Counted from the stretch's first letter, positions 1-13,465 are shown. The stretch: 64,000 nucleotides of DNA from Ehretia macrophylla (GCA_037974665.1 CM075773.1:19582146-19646145); one strand, 5' to 3'. Numbers and translations are program-made. Notes: generated by a model from the letters alone, not told the origin.

Positions 1-540
1 TGCGCTATTTTTTCATCCCAGATCGCGCGTCCTGAGCCGTGAAAAGGTAGACAACCTAATCCGTCACATTTCTGTTACCGAATCCCACGGAACCTTGGGC
101 AAGGCAACTTCGCATCACGCGGAGGCTGGGCCCGAAAACCGAGGTCGTGTGGCCTGGCACTAGGTCTCTGTCCCTCCGGAGCCCATAACTTTTGATCCAC
201 TAGGAGTTACGCGGCCCACAACATACCGTTGGAAAGCTCTCCGAGAGCTTTACGGCGGGGCAGTGAAGCTCGCTTCGCTCAGACTTTTTTCGGTGCCCAA
301 AATCGAACGTTTTCATCAGTTTCGGGACACTTTTCTTCTTTTGCGCTGTTTTTCCATCCCAAATCGCGTGTCGTGAGCCGCGAAAAGGACGACAACCTAA
401 TCCGTCACATTTCTGTTACCGAATCCCACCGCACCTTGGGCGAGGTAACTTCGCTTCAGGTAGAGGCTGGGCCCGCAAACCGAGATCGTGGGGCTTGGGA
501 CCAGGTCTCCGTCGCTCCGGGGCCCATAACTTTTGATCCG
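1..540. repeat. Divergent hybrid satellite monomers at the left edge
   Basis: The first one and a half monomers mix family markers. They carry B-like TTTTGCGCTG and GCGAAAAGGACGAC tracts but A-like CACCTTGGGCGAGG and GAGGTCGTG tracts. They also have private variants such as GATCGCGCGTCCTGAG and AATCCGTCACATTTC that I did not see again. This may be a third lineage or an old A/B recombinant. The left part of the first monomer is cut by the window edge. Confidence 0.7.
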
Positions 541-877
541 CAAGGAGTTACGCTGCTCACAACATACCGTTGGGAAGCTCTCCGAGAGCTCTACGACAGG
601 GCAGCCAAGCGCGCTATACTGGGGCTTTTTTCGGAGCCCAAAATAAAACGTTTTCATTAGTTTCGGTACACTTTTATCCTTTTACGCTATTTTTCAGTCC
701 CGGATCGTACGTCGTGAGCTGCGAAAAGGACGACAGCCTAATCCATCACATTTATATTACCGAATTCCACGTCGCCTTGGAACGGGACAACTTCACTTCA
801 CGTAGAGGCTGGGCCCGCAAACTGAGGGCGTGGCGCTTGGGACCAGGTCTCCGTCGCTCCGGAGCCCATAACTTTTG
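541..877. repeat. B-like cassette head monomer, copy 0
   Basis: This monomer starts with the cassette signature ACGCTGCTCACAAC and continues with TGGGGCTTTTTTCGGAGCCC. It then switches to B-type tracts (GCGAAAAGGACGACAGCC, CGAGGGCGTGGCGC). It contains the unusual TATATTACCGAATTCCACG with a GAATTC site at 762-767. The next monomer (from about 878) is family A, so only the head of the cassette is present. Confidence 0.8.
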
Positions 878-1897
878 ATCCGCAAAGAGTTACGCGGCCC
901 ACAGCATACCGTTGGAAAGCTCTCCGAGAGCTCTACGACGGGGCAGCTAAGCTCGCTTCGCTGGGCCTCTTTTCAGAGCCCAAAATCCAATGTTTTCGTC
1001 AGTTTCCGGACACTGTTCTGCTTTTGTGCTGTTTTTTCGTCCCGGATCGTACGTAGTGAGCCGCAGGAAGGCCGACAACCTGATCCATCTCATTTCTGTT
1101 ACCGAATCCCAAGGCACCTAGGGTGAGGCAACTTCGCTTCTCGTAGAGGCTGGGCCCGCAAACCCAGGTCGTGGGGCTTGGGACCAGGTCTCCGTCGATC
1201 CAAGGCCCATAACTTTTGATCCGCAAGGAGTTATGCGGCCCACAGCATACCGTTGGAAAGCTCTCCGAGAGCTCTATGACGAGGCGGCCAAGCCTGCTAT
1301 GCAGGGCCTTTTTTCGGAGCCCAAAATCCAACGTTTTCATCAATTTTTGGACTTTTTTATGCTTTTGTGCAGTTTTTCCATCCCGGATCGTACGTCGTGA
1401 GCAGCGGGAAGGCCGACAACCGGATCCATCACATTTCTGTGACCGAATCCCAAGGCGCCTTGGCCGAGGCAACTTCGCTTCACGTAGAAGTTGGGCCCGC
1501 AAACTGAGGTCGTGGGGCTTGGGACCAGGTCTGCGTCACTCCGGGGCCCATAACTTTTGATCCGTAAGGAGTTATCCGGCCCACAGCATACCGTTGGAAA
1601 GCTCTCCGAGAGCTCTATGACGGGACAGCCAAGCCCGCCTCGCTGGACCTTTTTTTGGAGTCCAAAATCCAACATTTTCATCAGTTTTCGTACACTTTTC
1701 TGCATTTGTGCAGTTTTTCCGTCCCGGATCGTACGTCATGAGCAGCGGGAAGGCCGACAACCTGATCCACCACATTTCTGTGACCGAATCTCAAGGCACC
1801 TTGGGCGAGGCAACTTCGCTTCACGTAGTGGCTAGGCCCGCAAACCGAGGTCATGGGGCTTGGGAATAGGTCTCCGTCGCTCCGGGGCCCATAACTT

Positions 1898-4800
1898 TTG
1901 ATCCGCAAGGAGTTACGCGACCCACAGCATACCGTTGGAAAGCTCTCCAAGAGCTCTACGATGGAGCAACTAAGCCCGCTTTGCTGGGCCTTTTTTCGGA
2001 GTCCAAAATCCAACGTTTTCATCAGTTTCCGGACACTGTTCTGCTTTTGTGCTATTTTTCCGTCCTGGATCGTACGTAGTGAGCCGTAGGAAGGCCGACA
2101 ACCTGATCCATCTCATTTCTGTTACCGAATCCCAAGCCACCTGGGGCGAGGTAACCTCGCTTCACGTAGAGGCTGGGCCCGCAAACCGAGGTCGTGGGGC
2201 TTGGGACCAGGTCTCCGTCGCTCCGGGGCCCATAACTTTTGATCCGCAAGGAGTTATGCGGCCCACAGCATACCGTTGGAAAGCTCTCCAAGAGCTCTAC
2301 GATGGGGCAACTAAGTCCGCTTTGCTGGGCCTTTTTTCGGAGCCCAAAATCCAACGTTTTCATCAGTTTCCGGACACTGTTATGCTTTTGTGCTGTTTTT
2401 TCGTCCCGGATCGTACGTCGTGAGCCGCAGGATTGCCGACAACCTGATCCATCTCATTTCTGTAACCGAATCCCAAGGCACCTGGGGCGAGGCAACTTCG
2501 CTTCACGTAGAGGCTGGGCCCGCAAACCGAGGTCGTGGGGCTTGGGACCAGGTCTCCGTCGCTCCGGGGCCCATAACTTTTGATCTGCAAGGAGTTACGC
2601 GGCCCACAGCATACCGTTGGAAAGCTCTCCGAAATCTCTACAACGGGGCAGCCAAGCGCGCTTCGTTAGGCCTTTTTTCAGAGCCAAAAATCCAACATTT
2701 TCATCAGTCTTTGTACACTTTTTTGCGTTTGTGCAGTTTTTTCGTCCCGGATCGTACGTCGTGAGCAGCGGGAAGGCCGACAACCTGATCCACCACGTTT
2801 CTGTGATCGAATCCCAAGGCACCTTGGGCGAGGCAACTTCACTTCACGTAGAGGCTGGGCCCGCAAACTGAGGTCATGGGGCTTGGGACTAGGTCTCCGT
2901 CGCTCCGGGACCCATAACTTTTGATCCGCAAGGAGTTACGCGACCTACAGCATACCGTTGGAAAGCTCTCCAAGAGCTCTACGATGGGGCAACTAAGCCC
3001 GCTTTGCTAGGCCTTTTTTCGGAGCCCAAAATCCAACGTTTTCATCAGTTTCCAGACACTGTTATGCTTTTGTGTTGTTTTTCCGTCCTGGATCGTACGT
3101 AGTGAGCCGCAGGAAGGTCGACAACCTGATCCATCTCATTTCTGTTACCGAATCCCAAGCCACCTGGGGCGAGGCAACTTCGCTTCACGTAAAGGCTGGG
3201 CCCGCAAACCGAGGTCGTGGGGCTTGGGACCAGGTCTCCGTCGCTCCGGGGCCCATAACTTTTGATCCGCAAGGAGTTATGCGGCCCACAGCATACCGTT
3301 GGAAAGCTCTCCAAGAGCTCTACGATGGGGCAACTAAGCCCGCTTTGCTGGGCCTTTTTTCGGAGCCCAAAATCCAACGTTTTCATCAGTTTCCGGACAA
3401 TGTTCTGCTTTTGTGCTGTTTTTCCGTCCTGGATCGTACGTAGTGAGCCGCAGGAAGGCCGACAACCTGATCCATCTCATTTCTGTTACCGAATCCCAAG
3501 GCACCTGGGGCGAGGCAACTTCGCTTCATGTAGAGGTTGGGCCCACAAACCGAGGTCGTGGGGCTTGGGACCAGGTCACCGTCGCTCCGGGGCCCATAAC
3601 TTTTGATCCGCAAGGAGTTACGCGGCCCACAGCATACCGTTGGAAAGCTCTCCGAAAGCTCTACAACGGGGCAGCCAAGCGCGCTTTGTTAGGCCTTTCT
3701 TCGGAGCCAAAACTCCAACATTTTCATCACTTTTCGTACACTTTTCTGCATTTGTGCAGTTTTTTCATCCCGGATCGTACGTAGTGAGCAGCGGGAAGGC
3801 CGACAACCTGATCCACCACGTTTCTGTGACCGAATACCAAGGCACCTGGGGCGAGGGAACTTCACTTCACGAAGGGGCTTGGCCCGGAAACCGAGGTCAT
3901 GGGGCTTGGGTCCAGGTCTCCGTCGCTCCGGGGCCCATAACTTTTGATCCGCAAAGAGTTACGCGATCCACAACATACCGTTGGAAAGCTCTCCGAGAGC
4001 TCTACGACGGGGCAGCTAAGCCCGCTTTGCTGGGCCTTTTTTCGGAGCCCAAAATCCAACGTTTTCATCAGTTTTCGGACACTGTTCTGCTTTTGTGCTA
4101 TTTTTTCGTCCCGGATCGTACGTCGTGAGCCGCAGGAAGGCCGACAACCTGATCCATCTCATTTCTGTTACCGAATCCCAAGGCACCTGGGGCGAGGCAA
4201 CTTCGCTTCACGTAGAGGCTGGGCCCGCAAACCGAGGTCGTGGGGCTTGGGACCAGGTCTCCGTCGCTCCGGGGCCCATAACTTTTGATCCGCAAGGAGT
4301 TACGCGGCCCACAGCATACCGTTGGAAAGCTCTCCGAGAGCTCTACGACGGGGCAGCTAAGCCCGCTTTGCTGGGCCTTTTTTCGGAGCCCAAAATCCAA
4401 CATTTTCATCAGTTTCCGGACACTGTTCTGCTTTTGTGCTATTTTTTCGTCCCGGATCGTACGTCGTGAGCCGCAGGAAGGCCGACAACCTGATCCATCT
4501 CATTTCTGTTACCGAATCCCAAGGCACCTGGGGCGAGGCAACTTCGCTTCACGTAGAGGCTGGGCCCGCAAACCGAGGTCGTGGGGCTTGGGACCAGGTC
4601 TCCGTCGCTCCGGGGCCCATAACTTTTGATCCGCAAGGAGTTACGCGGCCCACAGCATACCGTTGGAAAGCTCTCCGAAAGCTCTACAACGGGGCAGCCA
4701 AGCGCGCTTTGTTAGGCCTTTCTTCGGAGCCAAAAATCCAATATTTTCATCAGTTTTCGTACACTTTTCTGCGTGTGTGCAGTTTTTTCATCCCGGATCG

Positions 4801-4966
4801 TACGTCGTGAGCAGCGGGAAGGCCGACAACCTGATCCACCATGTTTCTGTGACCGAATACCAAGGCACCTGGGGCGAGGCAACTTCACTTCACGAAGAGG
4901 CTGGGCCCGCAAACCGAGGTCGTGGGGCTTGGGACCAGGTCTCCGTCGCTCCGGGGCCCATAACTT
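1898..4966. repeat. Trimeric higher-order repeat, period 1023 bp
   Basis: Monomers starting near 2239 and 3262, near 2617 and 3640 and 4663, and near 3944 and 4967 resemble each other at a 1023-bp offset (3 x 341) more closely than they resemble adjacent monomers. A1-type monomers (GTGAGCAGCGGG) fall at about 2764, 3785 and 4809, with A2-type monomers between them. This is a local higher-order unit inside the A block. The exact edges are approximate because the units intergrade. Confidence 0.75.
4328..4342. repeat. Representative CpG-centred dyad found in each monomer
   Basis: AGCTCTC-C-GAGAGCT is a perfect inverted repeat with 7-bp arms around one base. It occurs at the same place in nearly every monomer of both families, just after CCGTTGG. 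The centre C and the next G form a CpG. Common variants are CTCTGAGAG and CTCCAAGAG. Whether a protein binds here is unknown. A conserved palindrome in a satellite invites comparison with CENP-B-box-like sites, but the sequence itself is not a CENP-B box. Confidence 0.75.
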
Positions 4967-6870
4967 TTGATCCGCAAGGAGTTACGCGGCCCACAGCATA
5001 CCGTTGGAAAGCTCTCCGAGAGCTCTACGACGGGGCAGCTAAGCCCGCTTTGCTGGGCCTTTTTTCGGAGCCCAAAATCCAACGTTTTCATCAGTTTTCG
5101 GACACTGTTCTGCTTTTGTGCTATTTTTTCGTCCCGGATCGTATGTCGTGAGCCGCAGGAAGGCCGACAACCTGATCCATCTCATTTCTGTTACCGAATC
5201 CCAAGGCACCTGGGGCGAGGCAACTTCGCTTCACGTAGAGGTTGGGCCCGCAAACCGAGGTCGTGGGGCTTGGGACCAGGTCTCCGTCGCTCCGGGGCCC
5301 ATAACTTTTGATCCGCAAGGAGTTACGCGGCCCACAGCATACCGTTGGAAAGCTCTCCGAGAGCTCTACGACGGGGCAGCCAAGCGCGCTTTGTTAGGCC
5401 TTTCTTCGGAGCCAAAAATCCAATATTTTCATCAGTTTTCGTACACTTTTCTGCGTTTGTGCAGTTTTTTCATCCCGGATCGTACGTCGTGAGCAGCGGG
5501 AAGGCCGACAACCTGATCCACCACGTTTCTGTGACCGAATACCAAGGCACCTGGGGCGAGGCAACCTCACTTCACGTAGAGGCTGGGCCCGCAAACCGAG
5601 GTCGTGGGGCTTGGGACCAGGTCTCCGTCGCTCCGGGGCCCATAACTTTTGATCCGCAAGGAGTTATGCGGCCCACAGCATACCGTTGGAAAGCTCTCCA
5701 AGATCTCTACGATGGGGCAACTAAGTCCGCTTTGCTGGGCCTTTTTTCGGAGCCCAAAATCCAACATTTTCATCAGTTTCCGGACACTGTTCTGCTTTTG
5801 TGCTGTTTTTTCGTCCCGGATCGTACGTCGTGAGCCGCAGGAAGGCCGACAACCTGATCCATCTCATTTCTGTTACCGAATCCCAAGGCACCTGGGGCGA
5901 GGCAACTTCGCTTCACGTAGAGGCTGGGCCAGCAAACCGAGGTCGTGGGGCTTGGGACCAGGTCTCCGTCGCTCCGGGGCCCATAACTTTTGATCCGCAA
6001 GGAGTTACGCGGCCCACAGCATACCGTTGGAAAGCTCTCCGAAAGCTCTACAACGGGGCAGCCAAGCGCGCTTTGTTAGGCCTTTCTTCGGAGCCAAAAA
6101 TCCAATATTTTCATCAGTTTTCGTACACTTTTCTGCGTTTGTGCAGTTTTTTCATCCCGGATCGTACGTCGTGAGCAGCGGGAAGGCCGACAACCTGATC
6201 CACCACGTTTCTGTGACCGAATACCAAGGCACCTGGGGCGAGGCAACTTCACTTCACGAAGAGGCTGGGCCCGCAAACCGAGGTTATGGGGCTTGGGACT
6301 AGGTCTCCGTCGCTCCGGGGCCTATAACTTTTGATCCGCAAGGAGTTACGCGACCCACAACATACCGTTGGAAAGCTCTCCAAGAGCTCTACGATGGGGC
6401 AACTAAGCCCGCTTTGCTGGGCCTTTTTTCGGAGCCCAAAATCCAACGTTTGCATCAGTTTTCGGACACTGTTATGCTTTTGTGTTGTTTTTCCGTCCTG
6501 GATCGTACGTAGTGAGCCGCAGGAAGGCCGACAACCTGATCCATCTCATTTCTGTTACCGAATCCCAAGCCACCTGGGGCGAGGCAACCTCGCTTCACGT
6601 AGAGGCTGGGCCCGCAAACCGAGGTCGTGGGGCTTGAGACCAAGTCTCCGTCGCTCCGGGGCCCATAACTTTTGATCCGCAAGGAGTTATACGGCCCACA
6701 GCATACCGTTGGAAAGCACTCCGAGAGCTCTATGACGGGGCAGCAAAGTCCGCCTCGCTGGGCCTTTTTTCGGAGCCCAAAATCTAACGTTTTCATTAGT
6801 TTTTAGACATTTTTCTGCTTTTGTGCAGTTTTTCCGTCTCGGATCGTACGTCGTGAGCAGCGGGAAGACC
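4469..6870. repeat. Dimeric higher-order repeat, period 682 bp (A1/A2 alternation)
   Basis: Subtypes A2 and A1 alternate strictly here. GTGAGCAGCGGG occurs near 4809, 5493, 6174 and 6855, and GTGAGCCGCAGG occurs near 4469, 5150, 5833 and 6514. Monomers 682 bp apart (for example those starting near 4663, 5345 and 6027) are almost identical, including private variants such as CACCACGTTTC and CGAATACCAAGGC. This indicates recent local amplification of a two-monomer unit. Confidence 0.8.
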
Positions 6871-9165
6871 GTCAACTTGATCCATCACATTTTTGTGACC
6901 GACTCCCAAGGCACCTTTGGCGAGGCAACTTCGCTTCACGTAGAGGCTGGACCCGCATACCATGGTCGTGGGGCTTGGGACCAGGTCTCCGTCACTCCAA
7001 GGCCCATAACTTTTGATCCGCAAAGAGTTACGCGACCCACAGCATACCGTTGGAAAGCTCTCCGAGAGCTCTACGACGAGGCAGTTAAGCCCGCTTCACT
7101 GGGCCTTTTTTCGGAGCCCAAAATCCAACATTTTCATCAGTTTCCGGACACTGTTATGCTTTTGTGCTATTTTTTCATCCCGGATCGTACGTCGTGAGCC
7201 GCAGGAAGGCCGACAACCTGATCCATCTCATTTCTGTTACCGAATCCCAAGGCACCTGGGGCGAGGCAACTTCGCTTCACGTAGAGGCTGGGCCCGCAAA
7301 CCGAGGTCGTGGGGCTTAGGACCAGGTCTCCGTCGCTCTGGGGCCCATAACTTTTGATCCACAAGGAGTTACGCGGCCCACAACATACCGTTGGAAAGCT
7401 CTCCGAGAGCTCTACGACGGGGCAGCTAAGCCTGCTTTGCTGGGACTTTTTTCAGAGTCCAAAATCCAATGTGTTCATCAGTTTTAAGACACTTTTCTGC
7501 TTTTGTGTAGTTTTTTCGTCCCGGATCGTACGTCGTGAGCAGCGGGAAGGCCGACAACCTGATCCATCACATTTCTGTGACCGAATCCCAAGGCACCTTG
7601 GGCGAGGCAACTTTGCTTCACGTAGAGGCTGGGCCCACAAACCGAGGTCGTGGGGCTTGGGACCACGTCTCCGTCGCTCTGAGGCCCATAACTTTTGATC
7701 CGCATGGAGTTACGCGGCCCACAACATACCGTTGGAAAGCTCTCTAAGAGCTCTACGACGGGGCAGCCAAGCCGGCTTCACTGGGCCTTTTTTCGGAGCC
7801 CAAAATCCAACGTTTTCATCAGTTTCCGGTCACTGTTCTGCTTTTGTGCTATTTTTTCATCCCGGATCGTACGTAGTGAGCCGTAAGAAGGCCGACAACC
7901 TGATCCATCTCATTTTTGTTACCGAATACCAAGGCACCTGGGGCGAGGCAACTTGGCTTCACGTAGAGGCTGGGCCCGCATACTGTGGTCGTGGGGCTTG
8001 GGACCAGGTCTCCGTCGCTCCAGGGCCCATAACTTTTGATCCGCAAAGAGTTACGCAGCCCACAGCATACCGTTGGAAAGCTCTCCGAGAGCTCTACGAC
8101 GAGGCAGTTAAGCTCGCTTTGCTGGGCCTTTTTTCGGAGCCCAAAATCCAATGTTTTGATCAGTTTTCGGTCACTGTTCTGCTTTTGTGCTGTTTTTTCG
8201 TCCCGGATCGTACGTAGTGAGCCGCAGGAAGGCCGACAACCTGATCCATCTCATTTCTGTTACCGAATCCCAAGGCACCTGGGGCGAGGCAACTTCGCTT
8301 CACGTAGAGGCTGGGCCCGCAAACCGAGGTCGTGGGGCTTGGGACTAGGTCTCCGTCGCTCCGGGGCCCATAACTTTTGATCCGCAAGGAGTTACGCGAC
8401 CCACAGCATACCGTTGGAAAGCTCTCCGAGAGCTCTACGATGGGGCAACTAAGCCCACTTTGCTGGGCCTTTTTTCGGAGCCCAAAATCCAACATTTTCA
8501 TTAGTTTTCGGACACTTTTCCGCTTTTGTGCAGTTTTTTCGTCCCGGATCGTACGTCGTGAGCAGCGGGAAGGCCGACAACGTGATCCATCACAAATATG
8601 TGACTGAATCCCAAGGCAACTTGGGCGAGGCAACTTCGCTTCACGTAGAGGCTGGGCCCGCAAACCGAGGTCGTGCGGCTTGGGACCAGGTCTCCGTCGC
8701 TCCGGGGCCCATAACTTTGATCCGCAAAGAGTTACGCGACCCACAGCATACCGTTAGAAAGCTCTCCGAGAGCTCTACAACGGGGCAGTTAAGCCTGCTT
8801 CGCGGGGCCTTCTTTCGGAGCCCAAAATCCAACGTTTTCATCAGTTTCCGTACACTGTTCTGCTTTTGTGCTGTTTTTCCGTCCCGGATCGTACGTAGTG
8901 AGCCGCAGGAAGGCCGACAACCTGATCCATCACATTTTTGTAACCGAATCCCAAGGCACCTTGGGCGAGGCAACTTCGCTTCACGTAGAGGCTGGGCCCG
9001 CAAACCGAGGTCGTGGGGCTTGGGACCAGGTCTCCGTCGCTCCGGGGCCCATAACTTTTGATCCGCAAGGAGTTACGCGACCCACAGCATACCGTTGGAA
9101 AGCTCTCCGAGAGCTCTACGATGGGGAAACTAAGCCCCCTTTGCTGGGCCTTTTTTCGGAGCCCA

Positions 9166-9190
9166 AAATCCAACGTCTGCTTTTGTGCTG
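9166..9190. repeat. Monomer with ~24-bp internal deletion
   Basis: The sequence reads CAAAATCCAACG followed directly by TCTGCTTTTGTGCTG. The usual TTTCATCAGTTT and following CGGACACTGT tract is missing. This single shortened monomer explains why landmarks left and right of it are about 24 bp short of whole-monomer spacing. Confidence 0.85.
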
Positions 9191-9374
9191 TTTTTCCATC
9201 CCTGATCGTACGTCGTGAGCAGCGGGAAGGCCGATAACTTGGTCCATCACATTTCTGTTACTGTATCCCAAGGAACCTTGGGCGAGGTAACTTCGCTTCA
9301 GGCAGAGGCTGGGCCCGCAAACCGAGGTCGTGGGGCTTGGGACCAGGTTTCCGTCGCTCCGGGGCCCATAACTT

Positions 9375-9716
9375 TTGATCCGCAAGGAGTTACGCTGCTC
9401 ACAACATACCGTTGGGAAGCTCTCCGAGAGCTCTACGACGGGGCAGCCAAGTACGCTTTGCTGGGGCTTTTTTCGGAGCCCAAAATCAAACGTTTTCATC
9501 AGTTTCGGTACACTTTTATCCTTTTGCGCTGTTTTTCCGTCCCGGATCGTACGTCGTGAGATGCGAAAAGGACGACAGCCTAATCCATCACATTTATATT
9601 ACTGAATAACACGGCGGCTTGGAACGAGACAACTTCACTTCACGTAGAGGCTGGGCCCGCAAACCGAGGGCATGGCGCTTGGGACCAGGTCTCCGTCACT
9701 CAGGAGCCCATAACTT
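9375..9716. repeat. B-like cassette head monomer, copy 1 (GAATTC lost)
   Basis: It has the same head signature: ACGCTGCTCACAAC, then GCGAAAAGGACGACAGCC and TTTATATTAC. The landmark site is mutated to GAATAACAC at about 9604. Family A resumes at 9717, so the second cassette monomer is absent. Confidence 0.8.
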
Positions 9717-11418
9717 TTGATCCGCAAGGAGTTACGCGGCCCACAGCATACCGTTGAAAAGCTCTCCGAGAGCTCTACAACGGAGCAGCTAAGCCCGCTT
9801 TGCTGGGCCTTTTTTCAGAGCCCAAAATCCAATGTTTTCGTCAGTTTCCGGACACTGTTATGTTTTTGTGCTGTTTTTTCGTTCCGGATCGTACGTTGTG
9901 AGCCACAGGAAGGCCGACAACCTGTTCCATCTCATTTCTGTTACCGAATACCAAGGCACCTAGGGCGAGGCAACTTCGCTTCTCGTAGAGGCTGGGCCCA
10001 CAAACCGAGGTCGTGGAGCTTGGGACCAGGTCTCCGTCGCTCCGGGGCCCATAACTTTTGATCCGCTAGGAGTTATGTGGCCCACAGCATACCGTTGGAA
10101 AGCTCTCCGAGAGCTTTACGACGGGGCAGCCAAGCCTGCTTTGCTGGGCCTTTTTTCAGAGCCCAAAATCCAACGTTTTCATCAGTTTTTGGACTTTTTT
10201 TGCTTTTGTGCAGTTTTTCCGTCCCGGATCGTACGTCGTGAGCAGCGGGAAGGCCGACAACCGGATCCATCACATTTCTGTGACCGAATCCCAAGGCACC
10301 TTGGGAGAGGCAACTTCGCTTCACGTAGAGGCTAGGCCCGCAAACTGAGGTCGTGGGGCTTGGGACCAGGTCTCCGTCGCTCCGGGGCCCATAACTTTTG
10401 ATCCGCAAGGAGTTACGCGGCCCACAGCATACCGTTGGAAAGCTCTCCGAGAGCTCTACGACGGGGCAGCTAAGCCCGCTTTGCTGGGCCTTTTTTCGGA
10501 GCCCAAAATCCAACGTTTTCATCAGTTTTCGGACACTGTTCTGCTTTTGTGCTATTTTTTCGTCCCGGATCGTACGTCGTGAGCCGCAGGAAGGCCGACA
10601 ACCTGATCCATCTCATTTCTGTTACCGAATCCCAAGGCACCTGGGGCGAGGCAACTTCGCTTCACGTAGAGGGTGGGCCCGCAAACCGAGGTCGTGGTGC
10701 TTGGGACCAGGTCTCCGTCTCACCGGGGCCCATAACTTTTGATCTGCAAGGAGTTACGCGGCCCACAGCATACCGTTGGAAAGCTCTCCGAGAGCTCTAC
10801 GACGTCAGAGCTAAGCTTGCTTAGCTGCGCCTTTTTCAGAGTCCAAAATCCAATGTTTTCATCAGTTTCCGGACACTTTTATGCTTTTGTGTTGTTTTTC
10901 CGTCCCGGATCGTACGTCTGAGCCGCGGGAAGGCCGACAACCTGATCCATCACATTTCTGTTACCGAATCCCAAGGCACCTTGGGCGAGGCAACTTCGTT
11001 TCACGTAGAGGCTGGGCCCGAAAACTGAGGTCATGGGGCTTGGGACCAGGTCTCCGTCGCTCCGGGGCCCATAACTTTAGATCCGCAAGGAGTTACGCGA
11101 CCCACAGCATACCGTTGGAAAGCTCTCCGAGAGCTCTACGATGCGACATCTAAGCCCGCTTTGCTGGGCCTTTTTTCGGAGCCCAAAATCCAAAGTTTTC
11201 ATCAATTTCCGGACACTTTTCTGCTTTTGTGCTGTTTTTCCGTCCGGGATCGTACGTCGTGAGCCGCAGGAAGGCCGACAACCAGATCCATCACATTTCT
11301 GTTACCGAATCCCAAGGCACCTGGGGCGAGGCAACTTCGCTTCACGTAGAGGCTAGGCCAGGAAACCGAGGTCGTGGGGCTTGGGACCAGGTCTCTGTCA
11401 CTCCGGGGCCCATAACTT

Positions 11419-12101
11419 TTGATCCGCAAGGAGTTACGCTGCTCACAACATACCGTTGGGAAGCTCTCCGAGAGCTCTACGACGGGGCAGCCAAGCGCTC
11501 TTTGATGGGGCTTTTTTAGGAGACCAAAATCAAATGTTTTCACCAGTTTCGGTACACTTTTATCCTTTTGTGCTGTTTTTACGTCCCGGATCGTACGTCG
11601 TGAGTTGCGAAAAGGACGACAGCCTAATCCATCACATTTATATTACCGAATTCCACGTTGCCTTGGAACGAGACAACTTCACTTCACGTAGAGGCTGGGC
11701 CCGCAAACCGAGGGCGTGGCGCTTGGGACCAGGTCTCCGTCGCGCCGGAGCCCATAACTTTTGATCCGTAAGGCGTTACGCGGCCCACAGCACACCGTTG
11801 GAAAGCTCTCCGAGAGCTCTACGATGGGGCAGCTAAGATTGCTTAGCTTGGGCTTTTTTCGGAGCCCAAAATCGAACTTTTCATCAGTTTCAGGATACTT
11901 TTATCCTTTTGCGCTATTTTTCTGTCCCGGATCGTACGTCGTGAGCTACGAAAAGGACGACAGCCTAATCCATCACATTTCTATAACCGAATCCCACGGT
12001 GCCATAGAACGAGACAACTTCACTTCACGTAGAGGCTGGGCCCGCAAACCGAGATCGTGGGGCTTGGGACCAGGTCTCCGTCACCCCGGGGCCCATAACT
12101 T
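11419..12101. repeat. B-like two-monomer cassette, copy 2
   Basis: The head monomer (11419-11760) carries ACGCTGCTCACAAC and GAATTC at 11648-11653. The second monomer (11761-12101) carries GATTGCTTAGCTTGGGC and CTATAACCGAATCCCACGG. The next monomer, from 12102, begins with the related ACGCTGCTTACAAC and reverts to family A. This is the complete head, second monomer, A-exit order seen again downstream. Confidence 0.85.
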
Positions 12102-13465
12102 TTGATCCGCAAGGAGTTACGCTGCTTACAACATACCGTTGGAAAGCTCTCCGAGAGCTCTACGACGGGGCAACCAAGCCCGCTTCGCTGGGTCTTTTTT
12201 CGGAGCCCAAACTCCAACATTTTCATCAGTTTTCGGACACTTTTCTGCTTTTGTGCAGTTTTTTCGTCCCGGATCGTACGTCGTGATCTGTAGGAAGGCC
12301 GACAACCTGATCCATCACATTTCTGTGACTGAATCCCAAGGCACCTTGGGCGAGGCAACTTCGCTTCACGTAAAGGCTGGGCCCGCAAACCGAGGTCGTG
12401 GGGCTTGGGACCAGGTCTCCGTCGCTCCGGGGCCCATAACTTTTGATCCGCAAGAAGTTACGCGGCCCACAGCATACCGTTGGAAAGCTCTCCGAGAGCT
12501 CTACGACGGGGCAGCCAAGCTCGCTTCGCTGGGCATTTTTTCGGAGCCCAAAATCCAACGTTTTCATCAGTTTCCGGACACTGTTATGCTTTTGTGCAAT
12601 TTTTTTGTCCTGGATCGTACGTCGTGAGCCGCAGGAAGGCCGGCAACCTGATCCATCACATTTCTGTTAACGAATCCCAAGGCACCTGAGGCGAGGCAAC
12701 TTCGCTTCACGTAGAGGCTGGGCCCGCAAATCGAGGTCGTGGGGCTTGGGACTAGGTCTCCGTCACTCTGGGGCCCATAACTTTTGATCTGCAAGGAGTT
12801 ACGCGGCCCACAGCACACCGTTAGAAAGCTCTCCGAGAGCTCTGCGACGGGGCAGCCAAGCCCGCTTTCCTGGGCCTATTTTCAGAGCCCAAAATCCAAC
12901 GTTTTCATCAGTTTTCGTACACTTTTCTGCTTTTGTGCAGTTTTTCCTTCTCGGATCATACGTCGTGAGCAGCGGGAAGGCCGACAACCTGATCCATCAC
13001 ATTTCTGTTACCGAATCCCAAGGCACCTTGGGCGAGGCAACTTCACTTCACCTAGAGGCTGGGCCCGCAAACCGAGGTCGTGGGGCTTGGGAGTTGGTCT
13101 CCGTCGCTCCGGGGCCCATAACTTTTGATCTGCAAAGAGTTACGCGACCCACAGCATACCGTTAGAAAGCTCTCCGAGAGCTCTACGATGGGGCAACGAA
13201 GCCCCCTTTGCTGGGCCTTTTTTCAGAGCCCAAAATCCAACGTATTCATCAGTTTCTGGACACTTTTCTGCTTTTGTGCTATTTTTTCGTCCCTGATCGT
13301 ACTTCGTGAGCCGCGGGAAGGCCGAAAACTTGATCCATCACATTTCTGTTACCGTATCCCAAGGCACCTTGGGCGAGGTAACTTCACTTCAGGTAGAGGC
13401 TAGGCCCGCAAACCAAGGTCGTGGGGCTTGGGACCAGGTCTCCGTCGCTCTGGGGCCCATAACTT

